Below are positions 7,558 to 14,804 of a DNA stretch of 41,639 bases, piece after piece. Below the pieces are notes generated by a model. It searched no databases, was not told where the DNA came from, and worked only from the letters and a program-made list of their open reading frames with translations. Made by a program: the position numbers and the translations under genes. Numbering within the stretch: the first letter of the stretch is position 1; each line of letters starts with the position of its first letter. Source of the DNA: a virus; the IMG/VR virus record IMGVR_UViG_3300044574_000014, positions 1 through 41,639 of that record; one strand, written 5' to 3'.

Positions 7558-8372
7558 AATGGAACCTCTAGGTCTGTGATCATTTTAAGTAACTGCTTGT
7601 TTTTAGCAAAGTCTGCTAACCTACCTGAAGAAATATAGTATTCTTTGACTGTGCTGTCCAGGTACTTTTGTAGCTTTTTGTTACAATGCGTATCAGCGAG
7701 ATCTAAAGGCAATGCCTTTGCTGTCTTTGCAGGGCCTACCCCTTTAATACCAATTACATTATCAGTGGCGTCACCCATTAATACCTGCCTGTAGTAGTTA
7801 AGCAAAGCTTGGGCTGGCGTAACTGTATAGGCAAGTTTCTTGTCAGGGTTGTAGTGCGTGCCAACTACTGTATCAAGGTCTTTATCAATATGCACAAGTA
7901 CAGAGTCAACGCCTGCACGCTGACAGGTGACATGCGCACTACTGCACACGTCATCCGCCTCATACCCTCCCATTGTGATAGGTGCGTAACGGTGTAAAAA
8001 CCACTGCTTTAGGTCTTTAAGTAGTAAAGGCTTAGGCTGCGTCCTGTTAGCTTTGTATTGCGGGCATATGCCTAACCTAAAGTTTGTGCTGCTAGACAAG
8101 TAAATTTTCGTTACATAGTCACGGTTTGGCCATAGCTCGGATACATCCTTGTAGATGTTTCCTAAGTAACGACAAACAATGAATACAGCAGAATCTAAGG
8201 CTTGTTGTGCAGGCTCCTTGAGCACAATTTGTCTGTTGTGCTCAGTGTGCCCAGCTGCTAGTAGGTCAGGTAGGCTGTCATAAGTGCTGCCATCAGGCGC
8301 AGCGTAAAGCGTTTGTTGTAGTGACCCTGCTGCTTTGTAAAGCATGCTGTCAGAGTCGATGTGTATATACAT
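7554..8372 (-). CDS. 5'-3' exonuclease (FEN/PIN family, T7 gp6-like)
   Basis: This 272-residue nuclease has the metal-binding acidic residues of phage flap/RNase H exonucleases: D6 and D8 (IDSDSML), the YEADD motif at 137-141, IDKDLD at 162-167, and the helix-hairpin-helix block MGDATDNVIGIKGVGPAKTAK in pieces from about 199. The PQYKANR stretch near 104-110 is the conserved basic DNA-binding element. It would remove RNA primers and degrade host DNA. It sits directly downstream of the primase-helicase gene and upstream of RNR. Confidence 0.92.
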   Translation of the reverse strand: MYIHIDSDSMLYKAAGSLQQTLYAAPDGSTYDSLPDLLAAGHTEHNRQIVLKEPAQQALDSAVFIVCRYLGNIYKDVSELWPNRDYVTKIYLSSSTNFRLGICPQYKANRTQPKPLLLKDLKQWFLHRYAPITMGGYEADDVCSSAHVTCQRAGVDSVLVHIDKDLDTVVGTHYNPDKKLAYTVTPAQALLNYYRQVLMGDATDNVIGIKGVGPAKTAKALPLDLADTHCNKKLQKYLDSTVKEYYISSGRLADFAKNKQLLKMITDLEVPL

Positions 8373-8439
8373 TATTCTTGCGCCTCCTGTGTAAGCCGTT
8401 CGAGTATCCGCTCAAGCGTGCATCTCGGTCATAGTACAT
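8372..8439 (-). pseudogene. Possible tiny gene with an apparent frameshift
   Basis: Between the primase-helicase stop and the exonuclease start, an ATG at 8439 follows GAGG at 11 bases and reads MYYDRDARL. At 8413 a one-base shift backward brings in a frame reading ERILERLTQEAQE and ending in a TAA that overlaps the exonuclease ATG (TAATG), the arrangement used by several neighbours here. Read without a shift, the ORF runs 29 codons and ends inside the exonuclease. The charged helix in the shifted frame looks coding. It could be a decayed or miscalled 22-residue gene; the evidence is slim. Confidence 0.3.
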
Positions 8440-8452
8440 ATCAATAAATACC

Positions 8453-10132
8453 TCAAGTTGGGTCGGTTGTTAATACCATGTGGCCTGTGTTAGGGCATAC
8501 AGTTATATGGTCAGCTGTGCCTTCCAGGCCCACCTCTCTATTCTTAATTACACTTATACGTGTCACCCTATTACTGGTTTGCTGCCCTGGTGTAATCAGT
8601 GGGCTTAGGGCGATAATAATGTGCGACACCATAGCATAAGCAGCACTGCCCCGCAAATCTGACTGAGCTATCGGCTCAAAGAAAGGTGGTGGTGGCTCAT
8701 CATCCTCTTTCTTCTTCTGCCATCTTGGTGGCACCATGTCACGTTTTTTCATGTGCACTACAACGAATATAGTGCAACTGCCGCTTTTAAACTCTCTGAG
8801 GCTGGACATAAAGTCGTCAATGAACTGTCTTTCACCTTCATCCTTGCCGTTATCATTTACCAGGTAACTTATAGGGTCAAGTACGATGGCGTCACATTTC
8901 TCAACATCTACTAAGTAGCGTAACGTATCTTTAATACCTTCCAATGTGAACTTGGTGTCTTCAGGTATAAACAAGCTACCGCCTTCCTTTAGTTTGCGCT
9001 CCATTTCATCAACAGCAGGTATTGTCCCCCTGGCAGGTGGGTTTTGACGCCAAGCCCACAAAGGCATTTTACCTGCAAGGGCTAGCATACCTTGCTTAGT
9101 CTTGGTAACTGTTTCTTCCAGGTGTATAAAGCCAATCTTCTTGTCTTGCATAAGGAAGTCGTACTCGATCTGGCGCATAAAAGTTGTTTTACCGCCACCA
9201 GGTAGTGCAGTTATAATTACAATCTCACCGCCTCTAAAGCCCTTTGTAATACTGTTAAGGCACGGGAAACTAGGCACTTTAACACCTTCTTTAATTGGCT
9301 CATAGCAGCCTGCAATGTCGTCACTGTATAGTGCGCTGTCTAGCTGGTACTTTTTGGCTTTGTTAACAGCATCAAAAAACACTTGGTGCTTGCCTTGCTT
9401 CAGTAGGTCGTTAGCGTCCTTGTTGTTACCTTTGATGTTGTCCCATGACATTATGCGCAATTCAGCAATAGGGCTGTAACGTTTTGCAACTGCATTAGCA
9501 TAAGATCGCCCAACTAAGTCCATGTCAAAGCAAAGGCAGATTACTGCATACTGCTTTGCCAGCAATTGCATTAGCGCTGACGTGTTCTTGCTAACACCGC
9601 CTGTGCTTGCACCGTCTGCTATAGACACGACGTTGTAATCTTTACCGCACTGTTCCAGCATATACTTAGCTGCAAGACAATCTTCCTCACCTTCGGTGAC
9701 GATAACGAACTTGCCGCGCTTCAATTGGTCGTTACCAAAACCTGTGTCAAGCTTACCGACTACATATGTACGGTCTTTGTCATTAATATGCTTAACCTTG
9801 TAACCTCGCAGTGCCCCATTCTCACTAAAGAATGGGTAGGCAACCTGGTCTACAACCCCTGTGCGTGGGTTGCAAAGTTGCTTTACACTAAACTGTTTTG
9901 CTATATGTGCAGGTATAGCCCTGTGCTTCAGGTCAGCGAATGGCGCTGCTTGTATGATATCAACGGTTAACCCGTCATAATTATTACTGGACACTTTTTT
10001 ACCCTCGTAGTTAGTGCCTACTTTAACACTTTGCTTACAACTAAAACAGTAAGCCCCTTTATCCTCACCATAGACAGTCACTGCATCACTGCTACCGCAC
10101 TTAGGGCACGGTAGCCTGCTTTGTCTGTTCAT
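8453..10132 (-). CDS. Primase-helicase fusion (T7 gp4-like)
   Basis: This 559-residue replication protein has three visible parts. The N-terminal zinc finger has C9/C12 and C29/C32 (PCPKCG, CFSCK). A TOPRIM primase core follows, with VIVTEGEEDCLAAKY near 144-157 and CFDMDLVG near 201-208. The C-terminal half is a RecA-like DnaB helicase domain: Walker A ALPGGGKTT at about 319-327, a FIHLEETV strand, Walker B AIVLDPISYL near 425-434 and a VVVHMKKR sensor segment. It would unwind the fork and lay primers for the DNA polymerase encoded in the same operon. Length matches T7 gp4A (566 residues). Confidence 0.95.
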   Translation of the reverse strand: MNRQSRLPCPKCGSSDAVTVYGEDKGAYCFSCKQSVKVGTNYEGKKVSSNNYDGLTVDIIQAAPFADLKHRAIPAHIAKQFSVKQLCNPRTGVVDQVAYPFFSENGALRGYKVKHINDKDRTYVVGKLDTGFGNDQLKRGKFVIVTEGEEDCLAAKYMLEQCGKDYNVVSIADGASTGGVSKNTSALMQLLAKQYAVICLCFDMDLVGRSYANAVAKRYSPIAELRIMSWDNIKGNNKDANDLLKQGKHQVFFDAVNKAKKYQLDSALYSDDIAGCYEPIKEGVKVPSFPCLNSITKGFRGGEIVIITALPGGGKTTFMRQIEYDFLMQDKKIGFIHLEETVTKTKQGMLALAGKMPLWAWRQNPPARGTIPAVDEMERKLKEGGSLFIPEDTKFTLEGIKDTLRYLVDVEKCDAIVLDPISYLVNDNGKDEGERQFIDDFMSSLREFKSGSCTIFVVVHMKKRDMVPPRWQKKKEDDEPPPPFFEPIAQSDLRGSAAYAMVSHIIIALSPLITPGQQTSNRVTRISVIKNREVGLEGTADHITVCPNTGHMVLTTDPT

Positions 10133-10467
10133 TCTGTCCCCTTGCAGCGTTGCTGCTCAAACCACAGCAGAAATGCCGCATTACACATTACATGCGCAAG
10201 GTGTGGCAATCCTGAATCTCTGTCAAAAGACTCCCCTGACCTGTACCACGCCAAGTGCCTCATAAGCGCATCGTAATACCTGTCCTCTGCATTGTCCACT
10301 AATTGCCAATTATTGGGTGAGTATTTATTAGCGCCGAACTCTAACACTCGCACGATTGCCTCTAAAGACCCGTCAGGCAGTAAGCTGTAACGGATTTTGC
10401 CAGTGTCGTATTTAGTTCCTACAGCCTGTAGCTGGTTACTTGCTTCTATAAATTCAAACATCTGCAT
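10129..10467 (-). CDS. dATP/dGTP diphosphohydrolase-like protein (DUF5664 type)
   Basis: This 112-residue protein carries the pattern of the DUF5664 / dATP-dGTP diphosphohydrolase N-terminal family: KYDTGKIRYSLLP, ALE-type segment, VLEFGANKYSPNNW at about residues 41-54, then DALMRHLAWYRSGE and SGLPHLAHVMCNAAFLL near 84-100. The family is common in phages and is thought to hydrolyse purine dNTPs, shaping the nucleotide pool. Here it lies with RNR and ThyA genes, which fits. Its end overlaps the primase-helicase start by 4 bases, and AGAGGGG precedes its ATG. Enzyme activity is inferred from family resemblance only. Confidence 0.75.
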   Translation of the reverse strand: MQMFEFIEASNQLQAVGTKYDTGKIRYSLLPDGSLEAIVRVLEFGANKYSPNNWQLVDNAEDRYYDALMRHLAWYRSGESFDRDSGLPHLAHVMCNAAFLLWFEQQRCKGTE

Positions 10468-10469
10468 AA

Positions 10470-10751
10470 CTACCCCTCTCTCTTGTATAAAAATCTAATA
10501 AGCCTGATACCTGTAAGTGGCAGCCTTGCGTAAACATGCTGCCTGTCGGTGGCGTCAACAACTGCTGCCTCAAAGTACGGCATCCCCTCCAGCAGGTAGG
10601 TATCGTACGTTACCTCAACGTGCCCGTCAATTACTAAAGTGTTACTTGTTTTGTTAGTGTCCCTGTATAAGATCTCCACACCAACGTTAGGTATAGGGCT
10701 ACCCCTAACTTTTGTTAGGGTTGTGATGTTCGCCTTATTTATTCCTGTCAT
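10470..10751 (-). CDS. Hypothetical beta-rich protein in the replication operon
   Basis: This 93-residue protein (start MTGINKANITTL) is preceded by GAGGGT six bases upstream and overlaps the DnaQ-like nuclease stop by 4 bases (ATGA). It has short alternating beta segments (VGVEILYRDT, TLVIDGHVEVTY, RLPLTGIRLIRFLY) and a basic C-terminus. No cysteine, membrane helix or known motif. Function unknown; coupling to the nuclease suggests a replication or nucleotide role at most. Confidence 0.7.
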   Translation of the reverse strand: MTGINKANITTLTKVRGSPIPNVGVEILYRDTNKTSNTLVIDGHVEVTYDTYLLEGMPYFEAAVVDATDRQHVYARLPLTGIRLIRFLYKREG

Positions 10752-11488
10752 AATTGTACCCTCGTGTGCCTGCTTTGATTTAAACGCTCTGATTGTCTGT
10801 GTCTAAACCAAGTGTAGCACTTGTTACAGTTATACAAGGTATATTTACGTGCTTCTGTGTAATAAAACCCCTTCTCTTTGTAATTTTGTGTACCACAAGT
10901 TGGACAGCACATTGAATTGCTTAGTGTTGACAGGTTTACACCCTGCAACCAAGGCAGTAGCTTGTTGTATACCTGCTCAAGCAGCTGTGTGTCCTGCTTG
11001 TTATAGCGCTGCATCATACGCCATGCAGTTTTATCACCTGCCATGCAACGCACCCACAAATCATGCCCTGTGTGCTTAACTTTGCCTTTAAGCCCTAGCA
11101 TGCGTGCAACGTACTCAAGCTTGTTACTGGGTAGCCTGAAGTTACGCTTCACTGTTTGGTACAAATCTATCTGTTTAAAAGGCTTTGCTGGCGGTAGACC
11201 TAGCTGCAAGAATTCCTTGTTCAGAGTCGGAATGTCAAACTTTTTGCCATTGTAGTGCACCACTGCATCTGCGTCAGACAATAGCGTATGTATACGCTTT
11301 ATCATTAGAGCGTGTTGACTGCTGTTATTGTCCATGTACTCAACCTGCTTGCTGCCAAGCCATTTAGCTGACCAGCACAATATATAACCGCTATTAATAA
11401 GCTGTGCAAGCCCTACATTCTGTTGCCACAAACCCCACACATGCGCAATATTAGGTGCGGTTTCAATATCTACTAATAATATTTTCAT
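10748..11488 (-). CDS. DnaQ/YprB-like 3'-5' exonuclease with C-terminal zinc ribbon
   Basis: This 246-residue nuclease opens with the DEDD exonuclease motif LLVDIETAP (D7, E9). It continues with VHYNGKKFDIPTLNKEF around 77-93 and YNKQDTQLLEQVY near 163-175. A C-terminal zinc ribbon follows, with CCPTCG near 194 and CNKC near 221. RNase H-like exonucleases of this layout occur in many phages and are thought to trim 3' DNA or RNA ends. The family A polymerase has its own exonuclease domain, so this is a second such activity. GAGGT lies seven bases before the ATG. Confidence 0.85.
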   Translation of the reverse strand: MKILLVDIETAPNIAHVWGLWQQNVGLAQLINSGYILCWSAKWLGSKQVEYMDNNSSQHALMIKRIHTLLSDADAVVHYNGKKFDIPTLNKEFLQLGLPPAKPFKQIDLYQTVKRNFRLPSNKLEYVARMLGLKGKVKHTGHDLWVRCMAGDKTAWRMMQRYNKQDTQLLEQVYNKLLPWLQGVNLSTLSNSMCCPTCGTQNYKEKGFYYTEARKYTLYNCNKCYTWFRHRQSERLNQSRHTRVQL

Positions 11489-11512
11489 ACTTTTACCTCG
11501 CTGCTAACATAA

Positions 11513-11677
11513 TCATCGGTTTATACTTACACCAGACACCCAAGCATTTCCATCTTGGGACAGGTTCTCTTCTTGCTCAATAAGACCACCAATTTCCCCT
11601 GCTTTAATTTCACCGAAATCTTTCAAGGCTTTGATCCTAAACACATTTCCTTCTGGGATCATTTCATACTCCTTCAT
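11513..11677 (-). CDS. Small protein with left-handed beta-helix-type start
   Basis: This 54-residue protein has the sequence type RIKALKDFG, then GEIGGLIEQEENLSQDGNAWV. That pattern opens phage proteins with hexapeptide-like beta-helix repeats (GNAWVSG and similar), but here the gene stops after a single GNAWVSG unit. It is therefore either a minimal version or a truncated one. A start at 11677 is preceded by AGGGG; a second in-frame ATG at 11662 is preceded by AAGGAG, so both are possible. It sits after the terminator-like hairpin at 11708. Function unknown. Confidence 0.7.
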   Translation of the reverse strand: MKEYEMIPEGNVFRIKALKDFGEIKAGEIGGLIEQEENLSQDGNAWVSGVSINR

Positions 11678-11698
11678 AAGTTACCCCTATTAATAATT
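11675..11698 (-). repeat. Leader repeat, copy 1 (upstream of the 54-residue gene)
   Basis: Twenty-four bases here match 17132-17155 with one mismatch. On the minus strand both read ATTATTAATAGGGGTAA then a TTATG start. Both copies end in a start codon and contain the ribosome-binding sequence AGGGGT. This is a shared translation leader or a phage regulatory box. Confidence 0.75.
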
Positions 11699-11707
11699 AA
11701 AATGGCA

Positions 11708-11732
11708 GGCAGTGCCCTGTAGCAGCACTGCC
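11708..11732 (-). terminator. Hairpin after the SSB-like gene
   Basis: An 8-bp perfect stem (GGCAGTGC / GCACTGCC) closes a 9-base loop just downstream of the SSB-like stop codon. On the minus strand it is followed by TGCCATTTTAATT. The T run is short and offset, so it may be a partial terminator or an mRNA stabiliser. Confidence 0.55.
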
Positions 11733-11739
11733 ATTAATG

Positions 11740-12324
11740 CTATTGCTCGAACGGTAGGTCATCAGACTCAAAGCTAGGCTGTTGGTAAGCGCTGTATGCC
11801 GCCGCTTGCACAGCAGGCTTAGGCTTTGCAATAACTTGCTGTACTGCTGCTTGCTGTATAGGTACAGTTGCAGGTATAAAGCCGTCTTTAATTACGTCAT
11901 ACAACTGCCCTGCCACTGATATCATACTGTCAACACTACCGCCTTTATCGAATGCTACAGCTAATGTTAAGGCATTGTATCTCAACTTCTGCTCTGCCGT
12001 TGTGTCATGGTCACCACGCCCGCTGTTATAGCTGCTAGGCTTGTAAGCAGGTGCAGGTGGTGCAGCAGGTGTTGCAGGTGCAGCATAAGCTTGTTGTTGC
12101 ACTGCTGGTGCATATACTTGCTGTACAGGCTGCTGCGCATAACCTACTGCATGCAGGCCTGTTACTTCATACCTTGCTGCTCCATTCTTGGCCATGCCTT
12201 GCGTTATTTGCCCCTCAACTGTTGAACCTTTAGGCGGTATAAAGGTGCCTTTTGGTACGTTATACCAAACCCCGCCTGCTTTAAAGCCTAAACCATTACT
12301 TGCCAATGCGTCTATAACTAACAT
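11740..12324 (-). CDS. Single-stranded DNA-binding-like protein with acidic tail
   Basis: This 194-residue protein has a beta-rich N-terminus (LGFKAGGVWYNVPKGTF, then STVEGQIT near residue 36). A long proline/alanine/glutamine linker follows, then a helical part and the tail FESDDLPFEQ. The DDLPF-type acidic tip is the protein-interaction tail of bacterial and phage SSBs. It would coat single-stranded DNA and recruit replication proteins, though the OB fold cannot be proven by eye. The start at 12324 is chosen for the AGGAGATCTT sequence just before it. The upstream small membrane gene ends one base before this start codon. Confidence 0.65.
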   Translation of the reverse strand: MLVIDALASNGLGFKAGGVWYNVPKGTFIPPKGSTVEGQITQGMAKNGAARYEVTGLHAVGYAQQPVQQVYAPAVQQQAYAAPATPAAPPAPAYKPSSYNSGRGDHDTTAEQKLRYNALTLAVAFDKGGSVDSMISVAGQLYDVIKDGFIPATVPIQQAAVQQVIAKPKPAVQAAAYSAYQQPSFESDDLPFEQ

Positions 12325-12325
12325 A

Positions 12326-12490
12326 CTAAGATCTCCTGATAATATAAATGAAAAAACAAACAATCAAAAGGTAAGTGACAGTGATAATGCCTGCAAAAGC
12401 CTCATCAGCCGCCCCAGCCCCTGCTGCTACTAAAAACAACAACCACACACCCATCATCAAAAAAGATAAACACATTAAAACGTTATACAT
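12326..12490 (-). CDS. Small two-helix membrane protein
   Basis: This 54-residue protein starts MYNVLMCLSFLMMGVWLL and is almost wholly hydrophobic: one transmembrane helix at about residues 4-26, a short GAADEAF turn, a second at about 33-51 and a basic end IIRRS. It begins 10 bases after the thyA stop codon, with AGGTGAT upstream, and ends one base before the SSB-like start. The size and two-helix layout fit a class II holin or antiholin, but many phage early membrane proteins look alike, so this is a candidate only. Confidence 0.75.
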   Translation of the reverse strand: MYNVLMCLSFLMMGVWLLFLVAAGAGAADEAFAGIITVTYLLIVCFFIYIIRRS

Positions 12491-12499
12491 ACTAATCAC

Positions 12500-13366
12500 C
12501 TATATTGCGACTGGTGCAGGAATCTTAGTACCTGCACTGTACGCTGTCAAGTTAAAAAGTGTAGCATCTAACCTGTGGTTATCTAAGTCAAAATGTTCGA
12601 ACCTTATTTGCTGCATGTCAAGTACGGGCGGCATTGCTACTTTGTACGTAGGCCTTGCTGCGTAGCTTGACCAAGCTGTCACCATGCTTAGCTGCTCCTT
12701 AGCTGCATCAAGGTGGTTAGCATACAAGTGTAGGTTACCGAAATGATAGATAACCTTACCCGAATTTAACCCTAAAGCATTGGCTACTATGTGCAGTAGT
12801 AATGTATAGCTGCATAGGTTGTAAGGCACACCAAGAAATATGTCAGCGCTCCGTTGGTGCGTTAGCATATGCAGTGTGCCATTGTCTACGTGGAACTGTA
12901 TAACAGTGCCATGGCAAGGCGGGAGCTTACACTGACTCACGTCAGCGTTAGCCCACAGCGTTAACACATGTCTGCGTGATTCAGGGTTAGTTAATAACCC
13001 GCGTAACAGTGTCATAAATGCGTCTGTACCTGACCTAAACTGGTAGCCGTATGTTGGGCCTAGTGCACCGTCAGCCCCTGCCCATGGCTGCCACAGGTGC
13101 TGCCATTTGGGTGGTAGGTCATTAACGTTAGTACTACCTGACAGGAACCAAAGTAACTCAGCTGCAATGAATTCAAAAGACATGTGCTTACTGCTAAACA
13201 TAGGCACTGTACGCTGCCCCTGCTGGTTAGTTGTGTCAAACTTTATAGTGTCACCAAAACGGCACCACATGCCTGTGCCTGTCCGTTCCTGTGTGGGCTT
13301 GTTAGCCTTAGCCTGCTTTACTAGCTTGGCTAGTAAAGCAAGGTATTGCGGCTCTGCTGTCTTCAT
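12500..13366 (-). CDS. thyA: Thymidylate synthase (folate-dependent)
   Basis: This 288-residue enzyme methylates dUMP to dTMP using methylene-tetrahydrofolate. Visible signatures are the RTGTG start loop, SRRHVLTLW with the phosphate-binding arginines, the catalytic cysteine in KLPPCHG, the QRSADIFLGVPYNLCSYTLLLH block, HLYANHLD near the C-terminus and the characteristic terminal PAPVAI. Length is close to bacterial ThyA (264). The start at 13366 is chosen because AAGGA lies seven bases upstream; an ATG two codons earlier sits against that site. With nrdA/nrdB it shows the phage builds its own dNTP pool. Confidence 0.95.
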   Translation of the reverse strand: MKTAEPQYLALLAKLVKQAKANKPTQERTGTGMWCRFGDTIKFDTTNQQGQRTVPMFSSKHMSFEFIAAELLWFLSGSTNVNDLPPKWQHLWQPWAGADGALGPTYGYQFRSGTDAFMTLLRGLLTNPESRRHVLTLWANADVSQCKLPPCHGTVIQFHVDNGTLHMLTHQRSADIFLGVPYNLCSYTLLLHIVANALGLNSGKVIYHFGNLHLYANHLDAAKEQLSMVTAWSSYAARPTYKVAMPPVLDMQQIRFEHFDLDNHRLDATLFNLTAYSAGTKIPAPVAI

Positions 13367-13382
13367 TTGCATGTCCTTATGG

Positions 13383-13589
13383 TTAGGGTTGAAATTCTTT
13401 GTCTAGTTCGATTGTAAGCATGTCTAAGTAATCCATTGGATTACTGTCAACGTCAAAGCTGGCATTGTCAGCGGCATGGCTGTTTAGCCACTGATCAGTA
13501 ATGCGGTTTACTTTGTGGACTACGGCGTCTCGGAATTTTAATACGTGCATATGGGTGCCTATGTAAATTTGATTGGGGTTATTAGCCAT
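13383..13589 (-). CDS. Hypothetical protein upstream of thyA
   Basis: This encodes 68 residues beginning MANNPNQIYIGTHMH, helical, with an acidic C-terminal half (MDYLDMLTIELDKEF). It overlaps the preceding gene by 31 bases in another frame, more than is usual here, so the exact start is uncertain; an internal methionine at residue 14 would shorten it. It ends 16 bases before thyA. No family recognised. Confidence 0.6.
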   Translation of the reverse strand: MANNPNQIYIGTHMHVLKFRDAVVHKVNRITDQWLNSHAADNASFDVDSNPMDYLDMLTIELDKEFQP

Positions 13590-13879
13590 ATTCTATGGTG
13601 CACCATCACATCTTTTTCATAATCACCCATCACAACCATTACTGTGGTGTCGTAGTGTAACTGTGGGGGATTTTCTAAGTAATCACCTCCGACTGTTATA
13701 CCCAATGCTAGGACTAGATGTAGGAGTAGGCGTAGACCTTTCCTTTCGTCCTGCCACTCTACGTAGTAAGGTATTACCTTAAGCAGCTGCTTAGCTGTAG
13801 CTAAGTCAATGGCCTTGAATTCCACTTCACAGGATTCTGTGAGCATGTTTGCATCAAATCTATCTGTTACTATTAGCAC
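13559..13879 (-). CDS. Hypothetical protein, weakly resembling the DUF1874 (AcrIII-1 ring nuclease) family
   Basis: This 106-residue protein starts with GTG, preceded by AGAGG. Its first 40 residues, MLIVTDRFDANML then VEFKAIDLATAKQLL, follow the pattern of DUF1874/STIV-B116 proteins (a short strand, an AFSxNML-type motif, then an 'xxLxxAxxLL' helix). Some members of that family are the AcrIII-1 nucleases that destroy cyclic tetra-adenylate. The rest fits poorly: the IGH histidine motif used by the known enzymes is not found, and an ERKGLRLL stretch takes its place. It may be a divergent or non-catalytic relative, or unrelated. Position among early genes is compatible with host takeover. Confidence 0.5.
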   Translation of the reverse strand: MLIVTDRFDANMLTESCEVEFKAIDLATAKQLLKVIPYYVEWQDERKGLRLLLHLVLALGITVGGDYLENPPQLHYDTTVMVVMGDYEKDVMVHHRIWLITPIKFT

Positions 13880-13884
13880 TTCGT

Positions 13885-14067
13885 TTACCTCTTAAGTTGT
13901 TTAATTACCCTGCCTACACTTTCAATTATAGTGTAGCCTGCCAAGCTTGCAAGCAGGTAATTGTTACGGATTGTAATGTGCAAGTAGTTAACAACTACCG
14001 TCGTGACTAAGCGGTCGCAAATATAGTTTGCTAAAACTGGCTCAAGGGTTGACTCCCCTCTAGACAC
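13885..14067 (-). CDS. Possible small protein at the head of the operon
   Basis: The frame encodes 60 residues from a GTG that follows an in-frame stop by one codon, so no earlier start is possible. A G-rich GGGGAG lies inside the frame with no in-frame start after it, and nothing convincing precedes the GTG. The sequence is hydrophobic in the middle (VTTVVVNYLHITI, YLLASLAGYTII) with a basic end. Its stop is 5 bases before the next gene, whose ribosome-binding site overlaps it. Plausible but not secure. Confidence 0.4.
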   Translation of the reverse strand: MSRGESTLEPVLANYICDRLVTTVVVNYLHITIRNNYLLASLAGYTIIESVGRVIKQLKR

Positions 14068-14555
14068 GTGCTATATTTCTGCCATGGCGTAGCTGTTTTT
14101 GGGGAAAACCAACGGAAAGGGGCATGCTCTTGCATGCTTTGACACCATCAAGGTGGAAAAGCCTACAAGACAGCTTGCAGTGGAGCTTTTGTTATAAAGG
14201 TTCACTAGGCAGGGTTTGTTTAGGCCCTTAAGAAGCTTTGCAGGGTAGCAGCGCTACTTACAAAGTAACAAAGGTTGTTAAGGCCGGGCCACTAAGTGGC
14301 AAACAAACATAGGCAGGCTTAGATGTATAACATGATAGATAAGCAGGCAAGGTAAGGCAAGGTAAGGCTAGATGGTCATGATATAGGCTCTCACAAAGTG
14401 AGGTAAGGCCAATAAGTCTTACCAATACCTGCCATACTGACTTAATGTATATGTATTAGATGTCTTGTATTAACCAACTAAAAACTACTGTTTTTAAGTT
14501 GTATACTGCTAACTAATACCTGCATAAAGATAACAAACCAACATAAGAGGCTAAT
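14068..14555. other. Non-coding region between divergent genes, with short repeats and hairpins
   Basis: No convincing gene is present on either strand. Visible elements are GCATG-CTCTTG-CATGC (about 14122-14137), the odd-length palindrome GCCACTAAGTGGC (about 14288-14300), CTCAC-AAA-GTGAG (about 14389-14401), and a 10-base tandem repeat GGCAAGGTAA present 2.3 times (14346-14368). A TTGACA at 14139 and a TATACT at 14502 resemble promoter boxes but lack well-placed partners. Leftward genes begin to its left and HNH-like genes to its right, so promoters for both probably lie here. Confidence 0.6.
14346..14368. repeat. 10-bp tandem repeat GGCAAGGTAA
   Basis: Two complete copies and the first three bases of a third. 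A related AGGTAAGG occurs again near 14400 and CAAGGTA recurs in the region around 18.8-19.16 kb. Possible protein-binding iterons. Confidence 0.6.
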
Positions 14556-14804
14556 ATGGAAAAGGGGCTATTTAAAGGCTACGGCACAGACAACTTGGTA
14601 TCAAAGATACAAGGGTTCGAAGATTATGTTATTGACTTGCAAGGTAATATAAAGCACATAGCAACAGGCAAGCGTGTAATACCATGGCGGACAAGTACTG
14701 GCTATAAATGTGTAGCACTTTGGCGTAATGGGAAAGGGTTAGTAAGATTTGTGCACAGGCTGGTGCCTGTTAATAAGATATTTAGTGGGGGTGATTATGT
14801 CTGA
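14556..14804 (+). CDS. NUMOD4-type N-terminal part of an HNH homing endonuclease
   Basis: This encodes 82 residues. The pattern GFEDYVIDLQGNIK, GKRVIPW, TGYKCVALWRNGKG and VRFVHRLV follows the NUMOD4 DNA-binding module and the entry strand of HNH homing endonucleases. The frame then stops where the HNH histidines and asparagine should be, so the catalytic core is absent. AGAGG lies 9 bases upstream of the ATG. It is on the opposite strand to the surrounding early genes, as expected of an intruding element. Probably a remnant, or one half of a split protein with the next gene. Confidence 0.65.
   Translation: MEKGLFKGYGTDNLVSKIQGFEDYVIDLQGNIKHIATGKRVIPWRTSTGYKCVALWRNGKGLVRFVHRLVPVNKIFSGGDYV

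Noticed and set aside
14139-14167. A perfect TTGACA at 14139 as a promoter
   Set aside because: No -10 box stands at 16-18 bases; the best candidate (TACAAG) is weak and off by spacing.
14123-14230. A 35-codon rightward frame starting ATGCTCTTGCATGC in the 14.1 kb gap
   Set aside because: Although preceded by AAAGGGG, its start lies within a hairpin and the protein shows no coding-like pattern; it was left as non-coding.
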